A DNA stretch of 43,098 nucleotides. It comes from Bacteroidota bacterium (GTDB lineage Bacteria; Bacteroidota; Bacteroidia; Bacteroidales; UBA12481). The notes under the pieces are model-generated. The model had not been told where the DNA came from. It made no database searches and saw only the letters and a list, made by a program, of their open reading frames with translations. Of this stretch, positions 1 to 8,740 are shown piece after piece. Position 1 is the stretch's first letter. Each line of letters starts with the position of its first letter. A program made the translations under genes and the position numbers. The stretch spans positions 1 through 43,098 of the forward strand of contig JABHCC010000167.1 in NCBI GenBank assembly GCA_018669475.1, in the 5' to 3' direction.

Positions 1-604
1 CTCTTAGATTAGGACGTAACAGGCTAACAGAAAAGTCAGTTATCAGGAAGGCGAAATAGGAGTATACGACAATTGAGAAAACTCCGGAGACAAATAATAG
101 AAGGGCATCGTAAAGCATATATTCCTGAAGGTAAACTACGACCGATGTTACGGTGGATACCACAAGAGCATAGCAGAATGAGACAACAAAATTATTTGCT
201 GGCAGGAGATTGAATGAATGGATGAAGGTTTTAAACTCCTGATCAGAGATTTCGCTTATTGCTGACCAGTCAAGACCTTTATTGAGATATTTATTTACAA
301 TTCTTGGATGTTTCGAAAAACCCCGGATTCCCAATTGGTTAAACAGGCCATAGTGAATATAATGAAGGATTGTGGTGCTGGTAGTAGCAAATATGGCGGC
401 CATCATTCCTGCCTTAATAACTGATCCGTTAAAATCGTGAAGACCTAAAATAAGAAAACCAGCATACAAAGTTGCGAACCAGGAACCAGAAATGGAGAAA
501 AAAGATATAGCAAATCCAAATGATATTTTGCGGGCGATTGGTGTGAAAATCGATTCGAGCATGAAATTCACCACCCGATATTTCCTGTACGGTTGGTAAG
601 GCAT
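1..604 (-). CDS. Membrane protein of unknown function, N-terminal part (cut by window edge)
   Basis: An open frame runs on the minus strand from an ATG at 604 to the window edge without a stop, giving 201 residues of an incomplete protein. An internal ATG at 562 is an alternative start. Hydrophobic stretches near residues 28-55, 63-86, 138-158 and 166-189 suggest about four membrane segments, with a polar loop at about 90-137 that contains charged motifs such as HPRIVNKYLNKGLDW. Such a module could be the membrane anchor of a signalling protein (histidine kinase or cyclase), but no catalytic part lies inside the window and I recognise no family. The 605-777 gap separates it from a divergent gene pair. 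Confidence 0.7.
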   Translation of the reverse strand, partial: MPYQPYRKYRVVNFMLESIFTPIARKISFGFAISFFSISGSWFATLYAGFLILGLHDFNGSVIKAGMMAAIFATTSTTILHYIHYGLFNQLGIRGFSKHPRIVNKYLNKGLDWSAISEISDQEFKTFIHSFNLLPANNFVVSFCYALVVSTVTSVVVYLQEYMLYDALLLFVSGVFSIVVYSYFAFLITDFSVSLLRPNLR

Positions 605-777
605 TGAATAATTGTGTTAATGATTCAAAACTACTGATTTTGAAATGCTAGGCTCACTCAAAAAGAGAAAAGTCGGAAAAGTAACTAACAATGATCTGTG
701 AATAATTTGACTTATTACCATCTCATTTTGCTGCACCGTAATAATTGAATAGATTAGTTTCACAAAAAACAAGGTAT

Positions 778-1125
778 ATGAATGTTGAAACACTTCGTGA
801 ATATTGCCTCGCTATGAGAGGAGTATCTGAGGATTTTCCATTTGATGAAGTAACACTGGTTTTTAAGGTTGAAGGAAAACTCTTTGCTCTAACGGGTCTT
901 GATGGCCCACCAACAGTAAATTTAAAATGTGATCCGGAATGGTCAATGGAGTTGAGAGAAAAATATGAAGATATCCGGCCGGGTTTTCATATGAATAAGA
1001 AACATTGGAATACAATTGACCTTAAGGGAAAGTTATCTGAGGACATGATTAAGGAGCTGATTGTTCATTCTTATGAGATGGTTGTAAAAAAATTGCCAAA
1101 AAAATTGCGTGATAATCTATTATGA
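778..1125 (+). CDS. MmcQ/YjbR-family protein
   Basis: This is a 115-residue protein with the usual length and pattern of the MmcQ/YjbR (DUF419) family: an N-terminal 'LREYCLAMRGVSEDFPF', a central 'VFKVEGKLFAL' strand pair, and a conserved 'HMNKKHWNTIDL' segment. The family has a CyaY-like fold and is thought to bind DNA or small ligands, but its role is not settled. I chose the ATG at 778 because it puts the conserved leucine-rich start at residue 5; a TTG at 745 in the same frame would only add 11 unconserved residues. Its TGA stop overlaps the ATG of the LuxE-like gene by 4 bases, so the two are probably co-translated. Confidence 0.85.
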   Translation: MNVETLREYCLAMRGVSEDFPFDEVTLVFKVEGKLFALTGLDGPPTVNLKCDPEWSMELREKYEDIRPGFHMNKKHWNTIDLKGKLSEDMIKELIVHSYEMVVKKLPKKLRDNLL

Positions 1126-2087
1126 ATAAGACAGATAATCCCATGCAGGGTTTTAGAGAACTTTCTCTGAGTACCTTTTTTGATCAATACAGGTGTAATG
1201 AAGTTTACAGGAAATATGTAGAATTATTAGGGATCAGAGTATCTGATATTCAAGAAATAAGTGACATTCCTTTCTTACCCATAAAATATTTTAAAACGCA
1301 TAAAATTCTCTGTTCTGAGCAAAAGGCGCAAATCATTTTCAAATCAAGTGGTACTTCAGGTCAGGAACAGAGCCAGCATTTTGTTTCAGACCTGGATGTA
1401 TACAGAGAGAGCTATATTAAAGGCTTTGAATATTTTTATGGAAATTCCGTGAACTACAGGTTTTTAGCTTTACTACCTGACTATTTGGAAAGAGAAGGAT
1501 CCTCTCTGGTATTTATGATGGATGATCTGATCAGGAGGAGTCAATATGCAGACAGTGATTTTTATCTGAGAAATTTGGATGCTTTACTGGATGTGTTGAT
1601 ACGTAATGAGAAAGACAAAATTCCGACTATACTTTTTGGTGTGTCATATGCTTTATTGGATTTGGCAGAAGTAATTACAAAACCCATCCGGGAGCTTATT
1701 ATTATGGAGACCGGGGGGATGAAGGGTAAGCGGCCTGAGATTCCGAAACCTGCTTTTCACCAAATTCTTAAGAAGGCTTTCGGTGTAAAAGAAATACATT
1801 CTGAGTACGGAATGACCGAGCTTTTATCTCAGGCATATTCACAGGGTGATGGGAAATTCCGAACACCTCCCTGGATGAAAGTTATTATTAGGGATTTATA
1901 TGATCCTTTCCGTCCAATGCCTGCAGGTAGAACAGGAGGGATAAATGTAATTGATCTGGCTAATAAGAACAGTGTGTCTTTTATTGAAACACAGGATCTT
2001 GGACGGATTAATTCAGATGGGACATTTGAAGTACTGGGCCGCATCAATCAAAGTGATATCCGCGGCTGCAATCTCCTGCTTCAGTAA
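1122..2087 (+). CDS. LuxE-family acyl-adenylating protein
   Basis: This 321-residue protein matches the LuxE/PaaK-like adenylate-forming family. It has the AMP-binding signature 'KSSGTSGQ' near residues 74-81, a mid-protein 'EYGMTELLSQAY' block typical of the second adenylation motif, and a C-terminal 'VLGRINQSDIRGCNLLL' ending. Known LuxE proteins activate a fatty acid as acyl-AMP and transfer it to a cysteine for reduction by LuxC. No LuxC reductase lies within view, so the acyl acceptor is unknown and the function may be different. It overlaps the upstream MmcQ-like gene by 4 bases and converges on pgk with 23 bases between the stops. Confidence 0.82.
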   Translation: MNKTDNPMQGFRELSLSTFFDQYRCNEVYRKYVELLGIRVSDIQEISDIPFLPIKYFKTHKILCSEQKAQIIFKSSGTSGQEQSQHFVSDLDVYRESYIKGFEYFYGNSVNYRFLALLPDYLEREGSSLVFMMDDLIRRSQYADSDFYLRNLDALLDVLIRNEKDKIPTILFGVSYALLDLAEVITKPIRELIIMETGGMKGKRPEIPKPAFHQILKKAFGVKEIHSEYGMTELLSQAYSQGDGKFRTPPWMKVIIRDLYDPFRPMPAGRTGGINVIDLANKNSVSFIETQDLGRINSDGTFEVLGRINQSDIRGCNLLLQ

Positions 2088-2110
2088 TTCACTAAGAATT
2101 CACTTGTTGA

Positions 2111-3304
2111 TTATTTTTCTCTGATGGCTTTAATACCAGGTAATTCTTTGCCTTCAATATACTCTAAAAGGGCTCCACCTCCTGTTGATACGTAAGAGAC
2201 CTTATCGGCCATATTGAATTTGTTTACAGCAGCAACAGAGTCACCGCCCCCAACTAATGAAAAGGCCCCATTTTGAGTTGATTCTGTAATGGCTTGTGCT
2301 ATTTCAAATGTACCTTTTTGAAAGTTACTCATTTCAAAAACACCCATGGGTCCATTCCATAGAATGGTTGATGAATTAAGAATGGTATTACAGAAAAGTT
2401 CAATTGTTTTATCGCCGATATCCATACCCAGCCAGTTTTCAGGAACTGCGTCGATTGAGCTTGTTTCACGTTTGGCGTCATTATCAAAGGCATCACCATT
2501 AACACTATCAATTGGAAGTAACAGTTTAACACCAGCCTCTTTGGCTTTTTCCATTACTTTTTTTGCAGTATCGATATAATCTGTTTCCACGAGTGAGTTA
2601 CCTATTGATCCTCCCATTGCTTTGACAAAGGTATAGGTCATTCCACCACCAATAATCAGATTATCTACTTTGCTAAGCAGGTTTTCAATTATGGTGATTT
2701 TGGATGACACTTTTGCACCTCCCAGAATGGCAGTAAAAGGTTTCCTGGATTGACCAATTACACTATCGATACTGTTTAATTCGTTTTGGATCACGTATCC
2801 GAATAGTTTTTCTTCAGGGAAAAAATTTGCAATGATAGTTGTTGAGGCATGAGCGCGATGCGCAGTCCCAAATGCATCATTTACATAAACATCTGCCAGG
2901 CCTGCCAATTTTTCTGCAAACTCTTTATTTCCTTTGGCTTCCTCTTTATAAAAGCGTAAATTTTCAAGTAAAAGCACTTCTCCGGATGAAAGGTTTTCTG
3001 CCATTTGCCTTGCCTGATCACCAATACAATCGGGTGCGAATTGCACATGTAAGTTCAATTTTTCTTCCAGTGTTGGAATAAGATGGACCAGACTGAATTT
3101 TTCTTCGGGTCCCTCTTTTGGACGACCAAGGTGTGACATGAGAATTACTGATCCTCCGTCAGCCAGAATTTTCTGAACTGTTGGCATTGCTGCCCGTATT
3201 CGGGTGTCGTCAGTTATTTCATACTGAGAATTTAACGGTACGTTAAAATCAACTCGAATTATGGCTCTCTTATTTTTGAAGTTATATGTGTCAATGGTTT
3301 TCAT
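2111..3304 (-). CDS. pgk: Phosphoglycerate kinase
   Basis: This is the glycolytic enzyme that transfers phosphate between 1,3-bisphosphoglycerate and ADP in the cytoplasm. The 397-residue length is normal. Recognisable motifs are 'RVDFNVPL' near residue 16, 'LMSHLGRPK', the adenine/phosphate loop 'GGGDSVAAV' and '[10 protein letters not shown]' close to the C-terminus. I chose the start at 3304 (MKTIDTYNF) because the extra nine codons possible upstream are not conserved in the family. The gene is monocistronic on the minus strand, convergent with the LuxE-like gene and divergent from holB. A sequence TATCTTTG on its own strand at 3341-3334 matches the Bacteroidota -7 element and would give a leader of roughly 20 bases. 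Confidence 0.97.
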   Translation of the reverse strand: MKTIDTYNFKNKRAIIRVDFNVPLNSQYEITDDTRIRAAMPTVQKILADGGSVILMSHLGRPKEGPEEKFSLVHLIPTLEEKLNLHVQFAPDCIGDQARQMAENLSSGEVLLLENLRFYKEEAKGNKEFAEKLAGLADVYVNDAFGTAHRAHASTTIIANFFPEEKLFGYVIQNELNSIDSVIGQSRKPFTAILGGAKVSSKITIIENLLSKVDNLIIGGGMTYTFVKAMGGSIGNSLVETDYIDTAKKVMEKAKEAGVKLLLPIDSVNGDAFDNDAKRETSSIDAVPENWLGMDIGDKTIELFCNTILNSSTILWNGPMGVFEMSNFQKGTFEIAQAITESTQNGAFSLVGGGDSVAAVNKFNMADKVSYVSTGGGALLEYIEGKELPGIKAIREK

Positions 3305-3333
3305 CTTTGTATTTTTAAGGTTTAAATTCACGG

Positions 3334-3341
3334 CAAAGATA
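3334..3341 (-). promoter_or_regulatory. Possible -7 promoter element of pgk
   Basis: On the minus strand the sequence TATCTTTG fits the Bacteroidota -7 consensus TAnnTTTG, about 30 bases before the pgk start. No good TTTG -33 element lies at the usual spacing, so this is a weak call. Confidence 0.3.
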
Positions 3342-3400
3342 AAAAATGAACAAAGATTTTAAAATGAGCTTTGCTACCCTTACTTTTGGGGCTTCAAATA

Positions 3401-4537
3401 ATGTTGTTTAAAGAAATATATGGTCATAGTGAGATCAGGGAACGCCTGATCCGGACTACTGTGGAAAATCGGGTGAGTCATGCGATATTACTACATGGAC
3501 CTGAGGGGTCTGGTAAATTTGCTCTGGCTATGGCTTATGCCCAGTTGCTGCATTGCAGTGGAGAACAAGATGGGGATTCATGTGGTGTTTGCCCTTCTTG
3601 TCAGAAAGCGACAAAACTAATCCATCCGGATATTCATTTTGTTTTTCCGGTTGCAACAACAAAAAAAGTTAGTTCAGAACCAATTAGCGACCTTTTCCTT
3701 GAACAGTGGAGGAGTTTTATTTCTGATTCTGTTTACCCCAGTTTATCGGGGTGGCTTCAGTTTTTGGAAGTTGAGAACAAGCAGGGTGGCATTTTCAAGA
3801 AAGAAGCTGAGACATTATTGAGGAAACTCAGTTTGAAAGCTTTCGAGTCGGAATGCAAAGTGGTTCTTTTCTGGCTGCCTGAGAAAATGAACCCGGCTAC
3901 GGCAAATAAGCTACTCAAAGTAATTGAGGAACCTCCTGAGAAAACTGTTTTTATTCTTGTTGCTGAGAAGATTGATACTATTCTGCCTACTATTTTATCT
4001 CGTACCCAGTTGATACGAGTACCGAAATTCACTGATATGGAGCTTAGAGAGGGAATGCTACATTCTTTTCCCGAATCAGAGGATAAATTGGTGAACATTG
4101 TACCATTGGCAGATGGTAATTTTCTGAAAGCCCAGCATTTATTAAATACTGATCAGCAAACTCAATTTTATCAGGAGCAGTTTATTCAATGGTTGAGAAT
4201 GGCTTTTAAATTCAGGGTTCATGAAATTATCGATTGGATTCCTGGAATTGTGAATCTGGGAAGGGAGCGCCAAAAAGCTTTTTTGAAGTACGGACTTCAT
4301 CTGATAAGGGAGAATTATCTCCTCAATCAGGAATTGGGTGAACAGTTGCGCATGACTCCATCAGAAAAAGAGTTTAGCAGTCGTTTTAATACCTTTATTC
4401 ACAGGGGGAATATTGAAGCTTTGTCAGGCATATTTTCTCTTGCCATTCAGCATATTGAAATGAATGCTAACCCCCGGATATTGTTTCTTGACCTGAGTGC
4501 AAAGTTATATAAGTGCTTGAAAATGAAGGCAAAATAG
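3401..4537 (+). CDS. holB: DNA polymerase III delta' subunit (clamp-loader ATPase-like)
   Basis: The 378-residue protein is the delta' component of the replication clamp loader. The N-terminus has the AAA+ layout of the family: 'FKEIYGH', 'SHAILLHGPEGSGK' (the P-loop lysine is followed by Phe rather than Ser/Thr, fitting a subunit that often lacks ATPase activity), and a zinc-binding cysteine cluster at C52, C61, C64 and C67. Later come 'MNPATANKLLKVIEEPPE' and an 'SRTQ' sensor-like element, both typical of delta'/gamma. I chose the ATG at 3401; ten possible upstream codons are not family-like. It is the first gene of a plus-strand run leading into the ricT-like gene and gldH, with 110 bases before the next start. 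Confidence 0.92.
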   Translation: MLFKEIYGHSEIRERLIRTTVENRVSHAILLHGPEGSGKFALAMAYAQLLHCSGEQDGDSCGVCPSCQKATKLIHPDIHFVFPVATTKKVSSEPISDLFLEQWRSFISDSVYPSLSGWLQFLEVENKQGGIFKKEAETLLRKLSLKAFESECKVVLFWLPEKMNPATANKLLKVIEEPPEKTVFILVAEKIDTILPTILSRTQLIRVPKFTDMELREGMLHSFPESEDKLVNIVPLADGNFLKAQHLLNTDQQTQFYQEQFIQWLRMAFKFRVHEIIDWIPGIVNLGRERQKAFLKYGLHLIRENYLLNQELGEQLRMTPSEKEFSSRFNTFIHRGNIEALSGIFSLAIQHIEMNANPRILFLDLSAKLYKCLKMKAK

Positions 4538-4647
4538 GGCTTATTTGACATTTGGAATTACATTTCAACGGGAATAACTATCTTTATCAGGTTAAAATAG
4601 TGCTAATTCTTCCCTGGCAACTTGCTGAGGGAATCAATATAATATCC

Positions 4648-5808
4648 ATGACAAACAATATCGATCCCGGTATTTTCCGAGGTTGTCCACACATATCAAG
4701 TGAATCAGATCTGACAAGTAATCTCAATCCGGCCAGCTGTTGTAAATTAAATGTAACAGATTGGCTGGCAGATGTGCCCTATCCTTCAGAAGGGAACGAC
4801 CTGGTTGAAGTCAGATTCAAGAATACCCGTAAAAGCTTTTATAAAAATATTAATTCTCTCAATCTGGAGGTCGGTGACCTTATTGCGGTTGAGGCCTCAC
4901 CGGGGCATGATATAGGAATGGTTTCGCTAACCGGTCCGCTGGTAATTAATCAGATGAAAAGGTATGGCGCCTATAATGACAACGGGGAGTTTCGAAAGAT
5001 TTATCGAAAAGCTAAACCTACAGATCTCGACAAGTGGAAGGAGGCTATCGAACTCGAGCATAAAACCATGATACGATCGAGGTTGATAACTCAGGAATTA
5101 AATCTCAACATGAAGATAGGTGATGTTGAGTTTCAGGGTGACAGGACTAAAGCTATATTCTATTATATAGCTGATGAGAGGGTGGATTTCAGGGAGCTGA
5201 TCAGGGTGCTCGCCGATGAGTTTCGGATCAGAATAGAAATGAGACAAATAGGAGCTCGTCAGGAGGCCGGACGCATTGGAGGTATTGGTTCTTGTGGGCG
5301 GGAACTGTGCTGTTCAACATGGATGTCGAGCTTTGTATCAGTAACAACAACCACTGCAAGGCAGCAGGAATTATCTCTTAATCCTCAGAAACTGGCGGGG
5401 CAATGTGGCAAATTAAAGTGTTGTATTAATTATGAAGTGGATGCCTACCGGGATGCTCGAAGCCAATTTCCATCTTCTGATATTGTTTTAGAAACAGAAG
5501 AAGGAAAGGCTTTTCATCAGAAAACAGATATTTTCAAGGGAATGATGTGGTATTCATTTGATCCAGGGCAGGCCGCTAATCTTATTCCTATTCCGGTTGA
5601 CAGAGTTCATGAAATCATCAATCTGAATAAGAGAGGTAAGGTTGTTGAGCGACTGGTTGAAAAACAGGATGGGGCATCTTCTGAGATGGGTTATATGAAT
5701 CCTGTCGGTCAGGAAAGTCTCACACGGTTTGATAATCAAAAAAAGAATAAGATTGATTCGAGAACGCGTAGTCGAAAAGGAAGAGGACAAAGAAGACCTA
5801 ACAAATGA
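4648..5808 (+). CDS. ricT: PSP1-domain protein, RicT (YaaT)-like
   Basis: This 386-residue protein is the Bacteroidota form of RicT/YaaT (PSP1 domain). In Bacillus, RicT with RicA and RicF forms an Fe-S carrying complex affecting RNA processing and development; the role in Bacteroidota is not established. The PSP1 core runs from about residue 50 to 270. Cysteines suited to cluster binding are visible at C13, C31-C32, C216, C221-C222, C253 and C258-C259. The C-terminus is basic and low in complexity. I chose the ATG at 4648 because 'MTNNIDPGIFRGC' begins the conserved cysteine region, while 32 possible upstream residues look like non-coding read-through. Its stop overlaps the gldH start by 4 bases, tying it to an envelope gene. 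Confidence 0.87.
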   Translation: MTNNIDPGIFRGCPHISSESDLTSNLNPASCCKLNVTDWLADVPYPSEGNDLVEVRFKNTRKSFYKNINSLNLEVGDLIAVEASPGHDIGMVSLTGPLVINQMKRYGAYNDNGEFRKIYRKAKPTDLDKWKEAIELEHKTMIRSRLITQELNLNMKIGDVEFQGDRTKAIFYYIADERVDFRELIRVLADEFRIRIEMRQIGARQEAGRIGGIGSCGRELCCSTWMSSFVSVTTTTARQQELSLNPQKLAGQCGKLKCCINYEVDAYRDARSQFPSSDIVLETEEGKAFHQKTDIFKGMMWYSFDPGQAANLIPIPVDRVHEIINLNKRGKVVERLVEKQDGASSEMGYMNPVGQESLTRFDNQKKNKIDSRTRSRKGRGQRRPNK

Positions 5809-6290
5809 AGTTAACAGGATATCTGCTCTCAGCCATACTTCTTCTGATCATTGGCTCATGTAATCAGGCTTATATTTATGAAAACAGTAAGTCGGTGGAT
5901 TCAGAGGGCTGGATAGCCAATGATATTATTCAATTCACTGTTCCTATTGATCAACTGGAGGAGGAATTTGATATGTTTTTGCACCTGAGGCATGATGGCA
6001 GGTATGCCTATTCCAATATTTTTCTCTTTATCGATACTTATGCTCCTACTGGTGCCAGTATTCGTGACACACTTGAGTTCAGGCTGGCTGATAAAGAAGG
6101 GAAGTGGTTTGGCAGAGGGATTGGTGGACAATATACCCACGAGCTAGCCTTCAAACACAAGGTAATGTTCCCATATACAGGTAATTATAATATTGAAATT
6201 CAGCATGGTATGCGAACAGAGCGATTGGAGCATATAAAGGATGTTGGTATTTCTATTAAACGCATAAATAAAAGTGCCAAGGCCAAATAA
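5805..6290 (+). CDS. gldH: Gliding motility lipoprotein GldH
   Basis: This 161-residue protein has a lipoprotein signal peptide with lipobox 'IIGSC' (C19), and a body matching GldH, for example 'WIANDIIQFTVPI' and 'YSNIFLFIDTYAPTG'. In Flavobacterium johnsoniae GldH is needed for gliding; the gene is also conserved in many non-gliding members of the phylum. The protein would be anchored in the envelope facing the periplasm. Its ATG overlaps the stop of the ricT-like gene by 4 bases, and its 3' end overlaps trmB by 17 bases, so it sits in the middle of a translationally coupled run. The neighbours porW and porX, 4 kb away, make a T9SS-bearing genome very likely. Confidence 0.9.
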   Translation: MKLTGYLLSAILLLIIGSCNQAYIYENSKSVDSEGWIANDIIQFTVPIDQLEEEFDMFLHLRHDGRYAYSNIFLFIDTYAPTGASIRDTLEFRLADKEGKWFGRGIGGQYTHELAFKHKVMFPYTGNYNIEIQHGMRTERLEHIKDVGISIKRINKSAKAK

Positions 6291-6993
6291 ATTAAAACGC
6301 TACGCAGAACTGGGAGAGTTGCCACATGTGTTTGAACCTGATAGTAAGTTATTAAGGAGTACCGATTACGCAATGAAAGGCAAGTGGAATCAAGATTATT
6401 TCAATAATAAAGCGGCTATTACACTTGAACTAGGTTGTGGAAAAGGAGAATATACTGTTGGACTTGGAAGCCGTTTTCCTCAAAGAAATTTTATTGGTCT
6501 TGACATTAAAGGAGCCCGAATGTGGAAAGGGGCAAAAGCATCTCTTCGTGACGGATTAGATAATGTTGCATTTCTCAGAATTGGAATTGAATTTATCGAC
6601 CGGGTATTTTCTCCGGATGAAGTGGATGAAATCTGGATAACTTTCCCTGATCCCCAGCCAAAGAAAGCAATTAAGCGATTGATGTCTTCGTATTTTCTAA
6701 CCCTCTATCAGAAGATTCTTGTTGACCAGGGTGTGGTTCACCTTAAAACAGACAGCCGCTTGTTACATGAATATCTTTTAGCTTTGCTCAGGCAAAATCG
6801 AATTGAACCAGAGTTGGCGACTGCTGATTTATATCTTTTAAGCGGGCTTGAAGAGATTCAGACAGTTAAAACCTTTTATGAGCAGAGCTTTTTAGCACAG
6901 GGTAAATCAATTACATATATCCGGTTTCGATTACCTAAACATGTTCAGCTAAAGGAAGTCATCGGATTTGATTCAAGTGATTGGGATGGATAA
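6274..6993 (+). CDS. trmB: tRNA (guanine-N7-)-methyltransferase
   Basis: TrmB methylates G46 of tRNA to m7G using S-adenosylmethionine. The 239-residue protein shows the SAM loop 'ELGCGKGEYTVGLG', the acidic 'GLDIKGARMW' strand, and the family signature 'WITFPDPQPKK'. Translation most likely begins at the GTG at 6274, because the conserved 'KLKRYAELGELPHVF' segment follows immediately and the first internal ATG would remove it. This start places 17 bases of the gene inside gldH. Its end overlaps the alkyltransferase-like gene by 8 bases. Confidence 0.95.
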   Translation: MPRPNKLKRYAELGELPHVFEPDSKLLRSTDYAMKGKWNQDYFNNKAAITLELGCGKGEYTVGLGSRFPQRNFIGLDIKGARMWKGAKASLRDGLDNVAFLRIGIEFIDRVFSPDEVDEIWITFPDPQPKKAIKRLMSSYFLTLYQKILVDQGVVHLKTDSRLLHEYLLALLRQNRIEPELATADLYLLSGLEEIQTVKTFYEQSFLAQGKSITYIRFRLPKHVQLKEVIGFDSSDWDG

Positions 6994-7303
6994 AGGATTT
7001 TTCGAAAAGGTATATGATGTTGTTCGCAGAATCCCTGAAGGCAGGGTAACTTCATATGGTGCTATTGCACGAGCGATTGGCTCTCCACAGGCTGGTCGTA
7101 TGGTTGGTTGGGCCATGAATAAAAGTTTCTCCGGTGGTGAGTTTCTTCCTGCTCACCGAGTGGTTAATCGCAATGGTTTGCTCACAGCCAAAGTTCATTT
7201 TGGCGGACCTGAAGTAATGAAACAATTGCTCGAAAGTGAGGGAATTCAGGTTGAGAATGATCAAATAGTCAATTTTGAAGATTTTTTTTGGGATCCGCAG
7301 TAA
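6986..7303 (+). CDS. Alkyltransferase-like (ATL) DNA-binding protein
   Basis: This 105-residue protein is the C-terminal domain of O6-alkylguanine-DNA alkyltransferase in its non-catalytic ATL form. The motif that normally reads PCHRV is 'PAHRVV', so the alkyl-accepting cysteine is an alanine (residue 56). The helix-turn-helix region 'EGRVTSYGAIARAIGSPQAGRMVGWAM' with the flipping arginine is kept. Known ATL proteins bind O6-alkylguanine without repairing it and hand the lesion to nucleotide excision repair. I chose the ATG at 6986, eight bases inside trmB. No Ada-type regulator is nearby. Confidence 0.9.
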   Translation: MDKGFFEKVYDVVRRIPEGRVTSYGAIARAIGSPQAGRMVGWAMNKSFSGGEFLPAHRVVNRNGLLTAKVHFGGPEVMKQLLESEGIQVENDQIVNFEDFFWDPQ

Positions 7304-7342
7304 ATATATTGGTAAAACTCTGTTCAGCTTTCCTGATTTTGT

Positions 7343-7350
7343 TAATTTTG
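7343..7350 (+). promoter_or_regulatory. Possible -7 promoter element before mrp
   Basis: TAATTTTG matches TAnnTTTG and lies 36 bases before the mrp ATG in an AT-rich 82-base gap. A -33 box at normal spacing is not evident, so confidence is low. Confidence 0.3.
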
Positions 7351-7385
7351 TCGTTTATTTAATTTAAATTAAAATAAGAGACAGA

Positions 7386-8486
7386 ATGGGTTTTACTGCT
7401 GAAGACGTGATCCGGGCCCTTAGGGAGGTTATTCATCCGGAGAATGAAAAAGATATTATCAGTTTAGGATTGGTCAAGGATGTTCAGGTTGAAGGGAAAA
7501 AAGTGAGTTTTACTTTGGAGTTAAAAAAGTCGAATGATCCATTCGCCAATTCATTGAAAAAAGCCTCTGTTATGGCTGTTAAATCGAAGGTGGATAATTC
7601 AGCTGAGATAGAGGGAAATATTACTATCAAGGCTGAAAAAGAAGTTCATCAGGAAACTCCTTTAGGCGGAGTAAAAAATATCCTGGCTATTGCTTCTGGT
7701 AAGGGAGGAGTTGGGAAATCAACTGTTGCGGTGAATCTTGCCGTTGCACTGGCCCAGAAGGGTTATTCAGTTGGATTAATTGATGCTGATGTTTATGGGC
7801 CTTCAATACCGAAGATGTTTGCTGTTGAGGATGATCGTCCTGAATTGAAAAAAATGGATGGTAAAGATCGTATCATTCCACTTGAGAAATATGGTGTTAA
7901 GTTATTATCAATTGGGTTTTTTGTTAATCAGGATGATGCCCTGGTTTGGAGAGGCCCGATGGCTACCAGTGCATTGAAGCAGTTGATCAATGATGGGTAT
8001 TGGGGAGACCTTGATTACCTCCTGATTGACCTTCCCCCGGGTACTGGAGATATTCATCTCACATTAGTTCAAACCCTCTCAGTAACCGGAGCTGTAATTG
8101 TATCAACTCCTCAGGCTGTTGCTCTGGCTGATGCAATAAAAGGTATCAGTATGTTCACCGGTGATCATGTGAAAGTTCCTGTTCTTGGTTTAATTGAGAA
8201 TATGGCCTGGTTTACTCCTGCTGAATTACCGGATAGCCGATATTATATTTTCGGTAAGGAGGGATGTAAAAACCTGGCTGAAAAGAGTAATCTTCCTTTA
8301 CTGGGGCAAATTCCTATTGTTCAGAGTATACGTGAAAGTGGTGATAATGGAGAGCCTGTTGCACTAAATAAAGAAAGTATCGTTGGCCAGGCATTCTCTG
8401 CTTTAGCTGACAGAGTGGAAGACCAGGTAGAAAAACGCAATGCAAATCTTGCACCTACAGAAATAGTTAAAATTAAGACACAATAA
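7386..8486 (+). CDS. mrp: Mrp/NBP35-family Fe-S carrier ATPase
   Basis: This 366-residue protein is an iron-sulfur cluster carrier ATPase (Mrp/ApbC). Residues 1-85 form the MIP18/DUF59 domain, and the ATPase domain starts with the deviant Walker A 'GKGGVGKS' at 105-112, followed by 'LIDADVYGPSIP' and 'LLIDLPPGTGD'. Mrp/ApbC proteins usually carry a CxxC after 'ENM'; here the segment reads 'IENMAWFTPAELPDSRYY', with no cysteine pair. That pattern may be usual for this phylum but raises the question of how a cluster is held. The NfuA-like gene follows after 17 bases, supporting a joint role in Fe-S transfer. Confidence 0.93.
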   Translation: MGFTAEDVIRALREVIHPENEKDIISLGLVKDVQVEGKKVSFTLELKKSNDPFANSLKKASVMAVKSKVDNSAEIEGNITIKAEKEVHQETPLGGVKNILAIASGKGGVGKSTVAVNLAVALAQKGYSVGLIDADVYGPSIPKMFAVEDDRPELKKMDGKDRIIPLEKYGVKLLSIGFFVNQDDALVWRGPMATSALKQLINDGYWGDLDYLLIDLPPGTGDIHLTLVQTLSVTGAVIVSTPQAVALADAIKGISMFTGDHVKVPVLGLIENMAWFTPAELPDSRYYIFGKEGCKNLAEKSNLPLLGQIPIVQSIRESGDNGEPVALNKESIVGQAFSALADRVEDQVEKRNANLAPTEIVKIKTQ

Positions 8487-8503
8487 TTTGAAAGATATTT
8501 GAT

Positions 8504-8740
8504 ATGGTAAATGTTGAGTTACATGAAAGAATTAAGACGGTATTAGATCAAATAAGACCATACCTTCAGGCAGATGGTGGTGATTTGAACCTGGTTGAAA
8601 TTACTGATGATCTGGTTGTAAAAGTGGAACTTACGGGAGCATGTGGCTCATGTCCGATGCGTACCATGACACTAAAAGCTGGTGTTGAAGGAACTCTAAA
8701 AAAGGAAATACCTGAGGTAAAGTCGGTTGAGTCAGTTTAG
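8504..8740 (+). CDS. NifU C-terminal-domain Fe-S scaffold (Nfu type)
   Basis: A 78-residue stand-alone NifU-like C-terminal domain. It has 'IRPYLQADGGDLNLVEI' near the start and the cluster-binding 'GACGSCPMRTMTLK' with the CxxC pair. Such small Nfu proteins carry a [4Fe-4S] cluster between two subunits and deliver it to target enzymes. It directly follows mrp (17-base gap). The TAG stop overlaps the stop of the convergent response-regulator gene by 4 bases. Confidence 0.93.
   Translation: MVNVELHERIKTVLDQIRPYLQADGGDLNLVEITDDLVVKVELTGACGSCPMRTMTLKAGVEGTLKKEIPEVKSVESV

Noticed and set aside
8737-8740. Convergent stop-codon overlap as a special signal (also at 16310-16313)
   Set aside because: Four-base tail-to-tail overlaps arise readily from CTAA/TTAG words and need no further explanation.
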